Source: Hyphomicrobiales bacterium (GTDB taxonomy: Bacteria > Pseudomonadota > Alphaproteobacteria > Rhizobiales > Rhizobiaceae). From it: a DNA stretch of 64,000 nucleotides. Both the position numbers and the translations under genes were made by a program. Below the pieces are notes generated by a model. It made no database searches, was not told the DNA's origin, and was given only the letters and a program-made list of their open reading frames with translations. The stretch lies in NCBI GenBank assembly GCA_900468805.1, contig UEIF01000025.1:1-64000 (forward strand). Direction: 5' to 3'. This document shows, one piece after another, positions 43,427 to 52,937 of the stretch; positions within the stretch are counted from its first letter, which is position 1, and each line of letters starts with the position of its first letter.

Positions 43427-44089
43427 ATGAGCACTATCAGCATCATTGGCTCTGGAAAGATGGCAGCGGCCATCGGCGGCCGTATCGCCAAGGCTGGACA
43501 CATCGTCGAGGTGGTAAGCCGCGACCCCGCCAAGGCGCGGGCGCGGGCCGACCAAATCGCAGCCGGAGCGATTACAGGCATGTACGGCGCCGCGCCGGCC
43601 GGCGACATCGTCATCCTCGCCGTGCCATATGCCCATGCGGCGGCGGTGGTAGCTGAGTACGGGAATGCCCTCGACGGCAAGGTGATCATCGACATCACCA
43701 ACCCGATTGCGTCAGACCTCTCGGGCCTCGTCACGCCTGACGGCAGTTCTGGTGCGCAGGAGATCGCCAAGGGCGTTATGTCTGACGCGCACGTCGTGAA
43801 GGCATTCAACACCATCTTCGGCCACGTGCTTGCTGGAGGAGGACGCCTCGACGCGTTCTTCGCCGCGGACGACACGGACGCAAAAGCGCGCGTCTCGACT
43901 TTCCTCGAAAGCCTTGAGCTTCGTCCGCTCGATGTCGGCGGCCTGCACATGGCCCAGACGCTCGAGGCGCTCGGCCTGATGATGATCGGTCTGGCCAAAA
44001 ACGGTGCCGGTACCTGGGACTTTGCCATGAACGTCGATATCGGCGGAATCACCGACACGTCCTCACCGGCCGGTTCACACCGTCGATGA
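43427..44089 (+). CDS. NAD(P)-binding protein, F420-dependent NADP reductase-like (copy 2)
   Basis: Rossmann-fold protein of 220 residues and a close paralogue of the protein at 41713-42348. Shared blocks include SIIG-G-MAAAIG near the N-terminus, GAAPAGDIVILAVPYA, DITNPIASDLSGLVTPDGSS, VVKAFNTIFG and SLELRPLDVGGLHMAQTLEA. AGGAGAA precedes the ATG. It has an extra C-terminal tail (DIGGITDTSSPAGSHRR). It converges on the following permease gene with only 35 bp between. Confidence 0.8.
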   Translation: MSTISIIGSGKMAAAIGGRIAKAGHIVEVVSRDPAKARARADQIAAGAITGMYGAAPAGDIVILAVPYAHAAAVVAEYGNALDGKVIIDITNPIASDLSGLVTPDGSSGAQEIAKGVMSDAHVVKAFNTIFGHVLAGGGRLDAFFAADDTDAKARVSTFLESLELRPLDVGGLHMAQTLEALGLMMIGLAKNGAGTWDFAMNVDIGGITDTSSPAGSHRR

Positions 44090-44124
44090 CATTTCCAGCG
44101 GTACATTGCTTGACTGAGCTCGCG

Positions 44125-45111
44125 TCAGGTATAGCGGATGCGGGGGTCGAGCCAGGCCAGCAACAGGTCCGAAAGAAGCGTTCCAATGACCGTCAGTGCG
44201 CTGAGCATCATGATAAAGCTGCCGGCGAGATACATGTCCTGGGAGATCAGGGCCTGAAGCAATAGCGGTCCGGTCATCGGCAGGTTGAGCACAACCGCAG
44301 TGATCGTCGCACCTGACACCAGCGTCGGCAACACCCAGCCGACGGTGGAGACGAAGGGGTTGAGCGCTATGCGCACCGGATATTTCAAAAGCAATCTGCG
44401 TTCCGAAAGGCCGTAGGCGCGGGCGGTCACGACATAAGGCTTGTTGAGCTCGTCGAGCAGGTTGGCGCGTAGAAGCCTGATCAGCGCCGCGGTGCCGTGA
44501 AGCCCCAGCACGATGGTCGGAATAATCAGGTGCATCAGGAGGTCGCCGACCTTGGCGAGGCTCCAGGGCGCTGTTTCGTATTCCGGCGAGAACAAGCCGC
44601 CGATGCCAGCGCCGAAATAGCGAAAGGCAACATACATCAGCACGAGCGCGAAGAGGAAATTCGGTATTGCGAGACCGATGACGCCGAAGAAAGTGGCGAC
44701 ATAGTCGCCCACCGTCTTGCGGCGCACTGCTGTATAGATACCGATCGGCAGCGATACTGCCCAGATGAACAGCAGGCTGCACAGCGCCAGCACAAAAGTC
44801 AGGCTGAGGCGGTTCCAGAGCAGATCGGAGACCGGGCGGCGCCATTCAAGCGAATAGCCGAAATCGCCGCGCAGCAGGATGCCGGACATCCATTTCCAGT
44901 ATTGCACATACATTGGGTCATCGAGGCCGTAGCGCTCACGCATCACGGCCATGGCGCCGGCATCGACGGTGGTGCCCTGCAGGTTCAGCTGCGCGACCAT
45001 CGAGGTGACGAAATCACCCGGCGGCAGCTGGATGATGACGAAGGTCATCACCGAGATCGCAAACAGGGTCACCAGCATATACAAAAAGCGGCGTGCGATG
45101 AAAGCTGCCAT
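44125..45111 (-). CDS. Oligopeptide-type ABC transporter permease (DppB/OppB), cassette 1
   Basis: Inner-membrane permease of 328 residues. The N-terminal FLYMLVTLFAISVMTFVIIQ and LPPGDF are typical of DppB-type subunits, and the C-terminal LLSDLLLAWLDPRIRYT is the family end. GGAGAGG precedes the ATG at 45111. It has the same length as, and is highly similar to, the permease at 58895-59881. It is the last gene of its operon, separated from the DppC-type partner by four genes, which is unusual. Confidence 0.9.
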   Translation of the reverse strand: MAAFIARRFLYMLVTLFAISVMTFVIIQLPPGDFVTSMVAQLNLQGTTVDAGAMAVMRERYGLDDPMYVQYWKWMSGILLRGDFGYSLEWRRPVSDLLWNRLSLTFVLALCSLLFIWAVSLPIGIYTAVRRKTVGDYVATFFGVIGLAIPNFLFALVLMYVAFRYFGAGIGGLFSPEYETAPWSLAKVGDLLMHLIIPTIVLGLHGTAALIRLLRANLLDELNKPYVVTARAYGLSERRLLLKYPVRIALNPFVSTVGWVLPTLVSGATITAVVLNLPMTGPLLLQALISQDMYLAGSFIMMLSALTVIGTLLSDLLLAWLDPRIRYT

Positions 45112-45144
45112 GAACCTCTCCGAAATTGATTCTGGCCCAGGGCC

Positions 45145-45178
45145 AAGACCCCCGCTCGGGCAAGCGGAGGCCTGTCTT
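45145..45178 (-). other. Imperfect stem-loop after the cassette 1 binding-protein gene
   Basis: An inner stem CCGCT/AGCGG (45152-45156 with 45163-45167) and outer arms AAGAC/GTCTT (45145-45149 with 45174-45178) form a larger hairpin beginning 6 nt after the binding-protein stop. It is less perfect than the others in the window. Confidence 0.45.
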
Positions 45179-45184
45179 CCCGCG

Positions 45185-47143
45185 CTATTTCGGCGCGAAG
45201 TAGAATTGCTCGGGATTGGCGGCACCGGGATGGGTATATTCGGTGCTGGCGAGCAGCGTTTTCGGCACGTTGTGCAGCTGCTTGTTGATGATGCCGTAGT
45301 CCGTGGTCGGCTGCATGATGCCGATCGTGTAGAACTGTTCCTTAGCGATCTGCATCACCTGCTTCATCAGATCGAGACGCTTGCCGGCATCGACAGTGGC
45401 GAAGATCTCGTCATAGAGCGCCATCTGCTTCTTGACGGCCTCCGGCGGCTCCTCTGCATTGCTGTCCTTGGCGTACCACTGGCCCCAGGTGGTCGCGTAG
45501 AAGGATGCCCAGGACGAGGGCAGAAAGTATTTCGGATCGAACAGCGTATCGGCGCCTCCAGAGGCGGACCAGACGGCCGCATCGTGATCGTTGGATTCGA
45601 CACGCTGGTTGAGCGCCGTCGTGTCGGTCGTGTTGATCAGCAGGTCGATACCGACATTGCGCCAGTATTTCTTAATCAGCTCGGCGGTATCGATCCACGG
45701 CTGGCGCAGCACGGAGATGTCGATGGTGAACTGGATCGGCTTGCCATCGGGACCGAGCCTGATACCGTTACCGTCCTTCTTGGCGAAGCCGGCATCATCG
45801 AGCATCTTATTGGCCTGGGCGGGATCGAACTTGGTGAACTGGGTCGCCATCTCCTCATCGAAGAGAGGTGACTCGGGTCGTTCGACGGTCTGGTAGGGCA
45901 GGCCCTGGCCGAGCCAGATCACCTCGATGATCTCATCGCGGTTGATCGCCGTCGACAGCGCTTCCCGGAAGGCCTTGTTGCCGAAGATCTCGCGCTTGAC
46001 CGGGTTCTTGTCGGTCAGGTTCAGCGACACGATCATCAGGTTGGCGCGGTTCGGCAGGACCTCGTAGAAGTCGTAGTTGCCGCGTTCCTGGTTGTCGAAG
46101 AAGGTCCCCTTGTTCTCAGGCGTGGTGACAAAGCCGATATAGCTGTCGACCATGTCGAAGTCGCCATTGGCGGCTTTGAGCAGCGTCACCTGCGGATCGG
46201 AGATGATATCGATCGTCGACTGATCCATGTAGGGCAGCTGGTTGCCCGCGGTATCGACCTTGAAATAGTAGGGGTTGCGCTTTGCCACGACCTGGCTGCC
46301 ATTGCCCTGGCCGATGCCGGAAGACACGATCCACGGGTTGAGGCGCGGCAGGTCAGGATTGCGCCAGGCATCCGCCTTGGCGTTGAAGTTCGACACCCAG
46401 TTCTGGCCGCCGGAGGCCTTCGCCTCGGCATCGGCATCCTTGTTATATTTGGTGTGGAATTTCTCGAGGTAATGCTTCGGATAGGCCGTGGGCACATTCG
46501 GCTCGGGATCGTTTGCCGGTGTTGCGAGCGCCTGCAGCAGCAGGCCGTTCGGCGCGGCAAATTTGAACTTCACCGTATAGTCGTCGATCTTCTCGACGAC
46601 CAGCGGCTTGCCGCCGCGGACAGACCATGTCGGCTTTGTCGGCATGACCTCGGTGTTGGAGTAGACGTCCTCATACCAGAACATCACGTCGTCAGCCGTG
46701 TAGGGCTGACCGTCCGACCACTTCATGCCTTCGCGCAGCTTGAAGGTATATTCCGTACCGTCGGCGTTGACGTCGACGGATTTGGCGACGTTCATGACGA
46801 CGCCCGGCACGATGTCCTTCTGCTCCATGCCGGGTTGCCACGTCTCCCAGCGCGTGAAGTTTTCGTATCCGATCGTGCGCACCAGCGAGGAAATGTCGCT
46901 TGCCGATGCCATGGTCAGCCGCCAGGTTCCTCCATACTGCCCAACGCTTTCGAAGGGCTTGACGACGAGCGGCTCCTTCGGCAACCGTTCGGCCACGGGT
47001 GGTAGCTTGCCTGCGTCGACCTCCTGGGTCAGCATCGGCGCGTCCTTATAGTCCTGAGCGAGGGCAGTCCCCGCCGTCAGCGCCAGCAAAGCGGCAGCAG
47101 TTGAAAGCCGCCGCAGCAGTTTCATTCCGGTATTCAGGTCCAT
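45185..47143 (-). CDS. ABC transporter substrate-binding protein, family 5, cassette 1
   Basis: Periplasmic protein of 652 residues with a signal peptide (RRLSTAAALLALTAGTALA-Q). Family 5 motifs include FKLREGMKWSDGQPYTADDV and PYYFKVDTAGNQLPYMD. It is longer than peptide-binding DppA (about 535). Long family 5 proteins in rhizobia can bind oligosaccharides, for example AgpA for alpha-galactosides. The adjacent glycoside hydrolase-like gene supports a glycoside ligand. GAGGAGG precedes the ATG at 47143. Confidence 0.88.
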   Translation of the reverse strand: MDLNTGMKLLRRLSTAAALLALTAGTALAQDYKDAPMLTQEVDAGKLPPVAERLPKEPLVVKPFESVGQYGGTWRLTMASASDISSLVRTIGYENFTRWETWQPGMEQKDIVPGVVMNVAKSVDVNADGTEYTFKLREGMKWSDGQPYTADDVMFWYEDVYSNTEVMPTKPTWSVRGGKPLVVEKIDDYTVKFKFAAPNGLLLQALATPANDPEPNVPTAYPKHYLEKFHTKYNKDADAEAKASGGQNWVSNFNAKADAWRNPDLPRLNPWIVSSGIGQGNGSQVVAKRNPYYFKVDTAGNQLPYMDQSTIDIISDPQVTLLKAANGDFDMVDSYIGFVTTPENKGTFFDNQERGNYDFYEVLPNRANLMIVSLNLTDKNPVKREIFGNKAFREALSTAINRDEIIEVIWLGQGLPYQTVERPESPLFDEEMATQFTKFDPAQANKMLDDAGFAKKDGNGIRLGPDGKPIQFTIDISVLRQPWIDTAELIKKYWRNVGIDLLINTTDTTALNQRVESNDHDAAVWSASGGADTLFDPKYFLPSSWASFYATTWGQWYAKDSNAEEPPEAVKKQMALYDEIFATVDAGKRLDLMKQVMQIAKEQFYTIGIMQPTTDYGIINKQLHNVPKTLLASTEYTHPGAANPEQFYFAPK

Positions 47144-47207
47144 GATCTTTTCCTCCTCGAGGGAGAACGGTCGTTGCCGTCCGCCCTGCTTCTCCATCCC
47201 CTGTGTG

Positions 47208-49292
47208 TCAGTGCGTCCCCTCCACGGAAAGCACTTCGAATGCGTCTACCGGTGGCAGGTCGAACCATGTGTAACCCTCACCATCAGGACCGGCCGCAGC
47301 CGTCAGCGGCTGGCCGGCGACGAGCGCCTGTGCCTTGTCCGCGGCGTTGCGGATGCCCAGCCGCAGCCCGTGCACGGCAGGCGCATCCTCATAGAGATTG
47401 TTGCGCTGGCCGCCGAAATTGACGACATGCACGAGCATGCGGCCGCTCGACTGCTGATGCTGGATCGTCACCTCCAGCGAACCACGGCCTTCTAGCTTCA
47501 CCGGGGCCGGCGCGACATTGCGTTCCAGCAGTTCCGAAATGAGCAGGCGATGGCTGGGCAGGCTGTCGCGGAAATACTGCCATTCCGGATTCCACGGGAT
47601 GTAGACCACCTTGCCCTTGCCGTGATCGCCGGTGATGACGCCCGGCAATTCGCTCTCAATATCCGGGAAGCAGAGTTCGGGCGGTCCGAAACGCTGGGGG
47701 GGCAGCAGCGTCAGCAGCGTCTTGGCCCCGTCCTTCGGATGGGAGACGAAATAACGTCCGTCGAGCATCAGCAGGGTGGTGAGTGGCGTTGGCAGTTCGC
47801 CGTCGGCTATCCGGAAATACGATCCCCGCATGTGCATGCGCGCAGAAGGCTTGTCCTTGACCGGCAGACTTTCAAGCGCCGGCGTCTCACGCGCGCTGCC
47901 ACGCTCGTCGTAAAAGCCGGTATCGCCGGTCACGAGGAGCACGCCGCCGCCCTTGACATAGGCGTCGAGACGCTTCGCCTCCTGGTCGCCGAGGCAAGAG
48001 ACGTTGGCAAGCACGATGGCGTCATAGCCGGCGAGGATCTCCTTGCCGTTGTCTCCTTTGACCAGATCATCGCTGACGAAATCGAAGGCAAGCCGTGCCT
48101 CGACGAGGGCGCGATAGGCGCCGCGGAAGGCGGTGTCGCCGAGGGCCGCGCTGCCTGTGCGTTTGCGGAAGGTGCCGTTGCTATGGGAGTGGTAGAGCCC
48201 GATGCGCGCGCCGGAGCGCAGCCCGGTATAATGCGCCTCGTGGTCACGGTGCCAGCGGAACAGTTTCGAAATGTCGGCGAAGGGCGTCTTGTCGTCCTGA
48301 TCCATGACGCCGAGCAGGTAGTAGTCGAGCGTCGCGCCGCTGGCGAGTTGCTGGGCAAAGCGCAGCATGTGGTAGCCGCCGCTCTCCGAATGGAAGCGCC
48401 AGGCGAAGTCGACGAAATTGGTCGAGGTCGACGAGAAGGTCTTGCCCTGGCCGTAGGCGGCGGCCCAGCGGGCTTGTTCGCCAGCCTGATAGGGCCATTC
48501 GGGCTGCGGGCGGTCTACGGCGCGCTGCACCTCCATGCGGATCAGGTCGGAATCGCCACGATGGCCGGTCATCGCCACCTTCGGATTGACCTGCTTGATA
48601 TGCTTGTAGACCTTGCTGCGCAGGTCGAGCGAGGTCTTCTCCTTGAAGCTCAGGTAATCGGCATAAGCCGGATCGGAGAAATCCTCCTTGAGCGGCAGCT
48701 CCTTCTTGTACATCGCGCGGAAGCGGCGGCGGCAATTGTCACAGACGCAGATGCCGAAGTAGTCGCCGGAATAGGTGAAGTTGGTATAGCCGAACATATT
48801 GAAGAACACGCCGTCGACATCATACTTGCCAAGCGATTCCGAGATGATCTCCAGCGCGTAATCCTGATACCAGCCGCCATTGACGCAGGCCTGGTAGGTC
48901 CCGTTGTATTCGAGCGCGTCACCCTTGATGTTGTGCACGAACCAGTCGGGATGGGCCTCGTAGGCGATGCGGGTCGCCTTCGACATGTCGAAGCGGCCGA
49001 CCAGCGAGAGGCCCTCCGCATGCGCCGCCTCGATCGCGTCGCCAAGAGCATCACCCTTCATGTAGGGGTTGACGGCGTGGAGAGGCAGCTTGGTTGGGTA
49101 GAAGGCGAAGATGCCGCCAATATTGTAGAGCAATACGTCGGCACCGAACTCGCGTATTTCCTTCGCCAGCCGCTTCTGGTCATAGAGAGCATCGGGCTGG
49201 CGCAGATTGGTTTGCACCATGCGGTAGGGACGTTTCCACCAGACCGGCTGCGTCGCGGCGGCGGCCTTATTTTCAACGGCGTCAAGCAGCAT
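47208..49292 (-). CDS. Putative glycoside hydrolase (GHL6-like barrel plus beta-galactosidase trimerisation-like domain)
   Basis: A 694-residue protein with no signal peptide. Residues about 20-330 resemble the 'hypothetical glycoside hydrolase 6' barrel: an RMVQTNLRQPDALYD start, YDVDGVFFNMFGYTNFTYSG, then the four-Cys-type CVCDNCRRRFRAMY motif. Residues about 370-530 resemble the class I glutamine amidotransferase-like trimerisation domain of GH42 enzymes (GYDAIVLANVSCLGDQEAKR, GGGVLLVTGDTGFYDERG). A beta domain ends it. No activity is established for such proteins that I know of. It lies between ATPase and binding-protein genes, overlaps the former by 11 bp, and should act on the imported compound in the cytoplasm. 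Confidence 0.7.
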   Translation of the reverse strand: MLLDAVENKAAAATQPVWWKRPYRMVQTNLRQPDALYDQKRLAKEIREFGADVLLYNIGGIFAFYPTKLPLHAVNPYMKGDALGDAIEAAHAEGLSLVGRFDMSKATRIAYEAHPDWFVHNIKGDALEYNGTYQACVNGGWYQDYALEIISESLGKYDVDGVFFNMFGYTNFTYSGDYFGICVCDNCRRRFRAMYKKELPLKEDFSDPAYADYLSFKEKTSLDLRSKVYKHIKQVNPKVAMTGHRGDSDLIRMEVQRAVDRPQPEWPYQAGEQARWAAAYGQGKTFSSTSTNFVDFAWRFHSESGGYHMLRFAQQLASGATLDYYLLGVMDQDDKTPFADISKLFRWHRDHEAHYTGLRSGARIGLYHSHSNGTFRKRTGSAALGDTAFRGAYRALVEARLAFDFVSDDLVKGDNGKEILAGYDAIVLANVSCLGDQEAKRLDAYVKGGGVLLVTGDTGFYDERGSARETPALESLPVKDKPSARMHMRGSYFRIADGELPTPLTTLLMLDGRYFVSHPKDGAKTLLTLLPPQRFGPPELCFPDIESELPGVITGDHGKGKVVYIPWNPEWQYFRDSLPSHRLLISELLERNVAPAPVKLEGRGSLEVTIQHQQSSGRMLVHVVNFGGQRNNLYEDAPAVHGLRLGIRNAADKAQALVAGQPLTAAAGPDGEGYTWFDLPPVDAFEVLSVEGTH

Positions 49293-50349
49293 TCTCGTTT
49301 ACTCCCTTTAAATCGAGACTTTCAGCGTGGTGGCAGGCAACCTGCGTTCCGTTCACATCCCTCGTGGCGGGATCCACTGTCCGGCAGAGGTCGGTCGCAA
49401 ACGGACACCGCGGATGGAAAGCGCAGCCGAGCGGACGGTTGGCGGGGTCGGCGACCTCGCCCTTCAGCCGCATGCGCTTCTGGCTGCGCGCAAGGCGCGG
49501 ATCCGGGCGCGGCACCGATGCCAATAGGGCCGCCGTGTAGGGGTGGCGCGGACGCGAGAAAAGCCGGTCCGTCGTCGCCAGTTCCACCACCCTGCCCGCA
49601 TACATCACAGCCACACGGTCGGAGATGTATTCGACGACGCCGAGATCGTGCGAGATGAAGAGATAGGTCAGGTCGAACTCCTCCTGCAGGTCCTGCAGCA
49701 GGTTGAGCGTCTGCGCCTGGATGGAGACGTCGAGGGCCGAGACGCATTCGTCGGCGACGACGATCTTCGGGCGGACCGACAATGCGCGGGCGATGCCGAT
49801 GCGCTGGCGCTCGCCGCCCGAAAAGGCATAGGGGTAACGCGCCATATATTCCGGCCGGAGGCCGACGCGCCGCATCAGGTCGGCGACCCGGCTCTCCACC
49901 TCCGCCTTGTCGGTCACGCCGAAATTGCGCAGCGGTTCGGCGATGATGTCGATGACCCGGCGGCGCGCATTGAGCGAAGCGAAGGGATCCTGGAAGATCA
50001 TCCGGATGTCGGAACGATAGGGCCGCATCTCGGCGGGCGTCAGATGAGAGAGGTCAACGGCCTCGCCGCCCTTCTTGTAAAGGATCCGGCCATCCGTCGG
50101 CTCCAGCACCCGCACCAGCGCCTGTCCGAAGGTCGTTTTGCCGCAACCCGATTCCCCGACGAGGCTCAGGGTTTCACCGGGGTTGATCGAGAGCGTTACG
50201 CCGTCGACCGCCTTGATGTGGCGGACCGTGCGCTTGAAGAAGCCCGACGTGACAGGAAAATGCACTTTGACATTCTCGGCCCGGATCAGCGGTTCGTCGG
50301 CGGAGAGATCCAGTCGGGGCTGGCCGGCATGCATCATATTCATACTCAT
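49282..50349 (-). CDS. Oligopeptide-type ABC transporter ATPase (DppF/OppF), cassette 1
   Basis: ATPase of 355 residues. Walker A is GESGCGKTT, the signature FSGGERQRIGIARAL, Walker B IVVADECVSALD, and the switch histidine is in FISHDLGVVEYI. Note Glu-Cys after the Walker B aspartate instead of the usual Glu-Pro. The C-terminal CAFHPRCPFATDLC is the four-Cys oligopeptide-ATPase extension. The ATG overlaps the previous stop; a second ATG at 50343 has better spacing from GGAGG. Confidence 0.9.
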   Translation of the reverse strand: MSMNMMHAGQPRLDLSADEPLIRAENVKVHFPVTSGFFKRTVRHIKAVDGVTLSINPGETLSLVGESGCGKTTFGQALVRVLEPTDGRILYKKGGEAVDLSHLTPAEMRPYRSDIRMIFQDPFASLNARRRVIDIIAEPLRNFGVTDKAEVESRVADLMRRVGLRPEYMARYPYAFSGGERQRIGIARALSVRPKIVVADECVSALDVSIQAQTLNLLQDLQEEFDLTYLFISHDLGVVEYISDRVAVMYAGRVVELATTDRLFSRPRHPYTAALLASVPRPDPRLARSQKRMRLKGEVADPANRPLGCAFHPRCPFATDLCRTVDPATRDVNGTQVACHHAESLDLKGVNENAA

Positions 50350-51392
50350 GCCTCCACCGGATTTTGGGTCTTGAGATACTGCGGATCGCGCAGATGACAG
50401 GCGCCGAAATGATTGGGCCGCAGTTCCTTCAGCGCCGGACCTGTCCGGTCGCAGAGCCCGGCAATGGCTTCCGGGCAGCGCGTGTTGAACGGACAGCCCG
50501 CCGGCCTGTCGAGCGGATGCGGCACCATGCCCTCGATCGCCTTCAGCCGCTTGCCGGCCGCATGCCTGGCACCGAGCTTGGGAATGGAGGCGAGCAGCGC
50601 CAAGGTGTAAGGATGCTGCGGATCGTAGAAGATGTCGTCGACGCTGCCGCGCTCGACGACCTGGCCGAGATACATCACCGCCACCTCGTCGGCGATCTCG
50701 GCGACGACGCCGAGATCGTGGGTGATGAACATGACGGCCATGCCGGTTTCGTCCTGCAGTGCGCGCATGAGCTCGAGGATGTTCGCCTGCGTGGTGACGT
50801 CGAGCGCCGTCGTCGGCTCGTCGGCAATCAGCATGGCCGGTCGGCAGGCGAGCGCCATGGCGATCATAACACGCTGCCGCATACCCCCCGACAACTCGAA
50901 GGGATAGGAGCCGAGCCGTCGGCGCGGATCGGGGATGCCGACCCGATCGAGTGCCTCGACCGTTCGCTCGATTGCGGCCTTGGTGCCGATCTTGTGGTGC
51001 AACAGGATCTTTTCCACCAGCTGATCGCCGACCGTATGCACCGGGCTCAGCGAGTTCATCGGTTCCTGGAAGATCATCGCGATGTCGCGGCCGCGGATCG
51101 AGCGGATCTCCTTGCTGGCCGGATCGAGCCGGGCGATGTCGACGCTCGTCTTGCCGTCGCGGCTGAAGACCATGCTGCCGCCGACGACGCGCCCGGGTGG
51201 CGTGACGATCTGCAGCACGGAGCGCGCCATCATCGACTTTCCCGAACCGGATTCGCCGACGATGCAGAGCGTCCTGCCGCGGCGGACGTCGAGATCGACG
51301 CCGTCGACCGCCTTGATCAATCCCTCACGAAGGTTGAAATGAGTCTTCAGCCCGCGAACGGAGAGGATGGATGTTTCGGACATGGTGCTCAT
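50346..51392 (-). CDS. Oligopeptide-type ABC transporter ATPase (DppD/OppD), cassette 1
   Basis: ATPase of 348 residues. Walker A is GESGSGKSM, the signature is LSGGMRQRVMIAMAL, Walker B is MLIADEPTTALD, and the switch histidine is in FITHDLGVVAEI. The C-terminal CPFNTRCPEAIAGLC is the oligopeptide-family extension. Start and stop overlap neighbouring genes by 4 bp each. It corresponds to the N-terminal half of the fused ATPase at 55948-57687. Confidence 0.9.
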   Translation of the reverse strand: MSTMSETSILSVRGLKTHFNLREGLIKAVDGVDLDVRRGRTLCIVGESGSGKSMMARSVLQIVTPPGRVVGGSMVFSRDGKTSVDIARLDPASKEIRSIRGRDIAMIFQEPMNSLSPVHTVGDQLVEKILLHHKIGTKAAIERTVEALDRVGIPDPRRRLGSYPFELSGGMRQRVMIAMALACRPAMLIADEPTTALDVTTQANILELMRALQDETGMAVMFITHDLGVVAEIADEVAVMYLGQVVERGSVDDIFYDPQHPYTLALLASIPKLGARHAAGKRLKAIEGMVPHPLDRPAGCPFNTRCPEAIAGLCDRTGPALKELRPNHFGACHLRDPQYLKTQNPVEA

Positions 51393-52531
51393 GAGTATGG
51401 ATCCGCTGCATCACGGAGCCCGTCTCCGAGGAAGTTCAGGGATAGTACGGTCACGATGACGAGAACGCCCGGCGCCAGAAGCCATGGCGCCTCGGCGAGC
51501 GAACGGATGTTCTGCGCCTCTTGCAACAACACGCCCCAGCTGACGACCGGCGGACGCAGGCCTATGCCGAGGAAGGAAAGCGACGTCTCGGCAATAATCA
51601 TCGCCGGAATGGCGAGGGTCGTTGCCGCGATGATGTGGCTGATGAAGCCAGGCACGAGATGGCGGGTAATGATCCTCATCTCCGACGTGCCGTCCAACCG
51701 GGCGGCGACAACGAAGACCTCGTTGCGCCAGGACATAAAGCGTCCTCTCACCTCGCGAGCGAGCGAGGTCCAGCCGATCAGCGAGATGATCATCGTAATG
51801 ATGAAATAGACGAGGATGGGCGACCAGGTCACTGGGATTGCGGCGGCGAGGCCCATCCAGAGCGGGATCGTCGGCACCGACATGATGAACTCGATGACGC
51901 GCTGGATGGCATTGTCGACCATGCCGCCGACGTAGCCGGAGATGCCGCCGAGAAAGACGCCCAGCACGAGGCTGATCGCCACGCCGATCAGGCCGACGGA
52001 GGTCGACACGCGCGTTCCGTAGATGAGACGGCTGAGCACGTCGCGCCCAAGCCTGTCCGAACCGAGAAGGTAGAAGGGCTGCTTCGGATCCTTCGGCCCG
52101 ATCAGATGAATGCTGGAGGGAAACAGACCCCAGAAATTATAGGTCTCGCCACGCACGAACAGACCAACCGGTATGCGGACATCGGGATCGACCGCGAAGA
52201 CCTTGCGCAGCGTCTTCGGGTCGCGTTTCGAGCTGAATCCCGTCACATGCGGCTCGAAACGATAGGAGCCGGCCTCGTCCACGGAAAACAGCTTGATCCC
52301 CTGCGGCGCCAGCATCGTATAGGCGGAATCATAGTAATCGGGCGTGCGCGGTGCCAGGAATTCCGCAAAGACGGCGACGAGATAGATCAGGAGGATGACG
52401 ATCCCGCTCCAATAGGCGAGCTTGTGCTCCTTGAACTTAAGCCATATCAGCTGGCGCTGACTGGCGAGACCGATGGCCGCCGCCGCGGCAACGGTCTGCG
52501 GCGGCGTCGAGGCTTCAGCTATCGCCGCCAT
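51389..52531 (-). CDS. Oligopeptide-type ABC transporter permease (DppC/OppC), cassette 1
   Basis: Inner-membrane permease of 380 residues. The first segment is YWSGIVILLIYLVAVFAEFL, followed by a long periplasmic insertion of about 100 residues, longer than in typical DppC. DRLGRDVLSRLIYGTRVS and the C-terminal LNFLGDGLRDAADPYS are DppC motifs. It shares the insertion with its paralogue at 57697-58884. It is the first gene of the operon, divergent from the LacI gene. Confidence 0.9.
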   Translation of the reverse strand: MAAIAEASTPPQTVAAAAAIGLASQRQLIWLKFKEHKLAYWSGIVILLIYLVAVFAEFLAPRTPDYYDSAYTMLAPQGIKLFSVDEAGSYRFEPHVTGFSSKRDPKTLRKVFAVDPDVRIPVGLFVRGETYNFWGLFPSSIHLIGPKDPKQPFYLLGSDRLGRDVLSRLIYGTRVSTSVGLIGVAISLVLGVFLGGISGYVGGMVDNAIQRVIEFIMSVPTIPLWMGLAAAIPVTWSPILVYFIITMIISLIGWTSLAREVRGRFMSWRNEVFVVAARLDGTSEMRIITRHLVPGFISHIIAATTLAIPAMIIAETSLSFLGIGLRPPVVSWGVLLQEAQNIRSLAEAPWLLAPGVLVIVTVLSLNFLGDGLRDAADPYS

Positions 52532-52937
52532 GCCGGTGTACTCCCGGTGGGGGCGACCAACCCGTTGATTTCATTTCTAGGCAACGCAGACAAGGCCACA
52601 GGCTTCCTCCCTTAGCCGCAACTCCACACCGAAATGGGAATGTTGTTTGCTTGTTGTTAGCCTAAACTGGCGGCAAAGAAACTACGCGTCAAGCAGATTG
52701 TTTGCTTCGAGCGATCAAAAAACCGCTGGAATCTGGCTTGCTGCGCGTGCGAAAAGGCGAGTAAAGCAAAAAATACAGTCACATGCTGCCACGCTCGACC
52801 GGACTTACGCGAAATCCGGGCAAAAGTGGTGCGACGCACAATGAGATTTGATTGACAGGAACCGCAACATTAACCTAACAAGTGTAAAGTTGCGCTTCCC
52901 GTGTTGCCGCAATTTCATCTTGGAAAAGAAAACACCG
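52532..52937. promoter_or_regulatory. Divergent promoter region of cassette 1 and its LacI regulator
   Basis: The 406-bp gap holds no gene. TTGTTTGCTT occurs twice (52643-52652 and 52698-52707, 55 bp apart), which could be half-sites of a LacI-family operator; no long perfect palindrome is seen. The region near 52700-52790 is AT-rich. Confidence 0.35.

Noticed and set aside
44090..44124. A bidirectional terminator between the convergent NAD(P)-binding and permease genes
   Set aside because: The 35-bp gap contains no stem with flanking T/A runs.
47550..49658. A 702-codon open frame antisense to the glycosidase-like gene
   Set aside because: No ribosome site or family motif; the minus-strand genes have conserved motifs and coupled overlaps.
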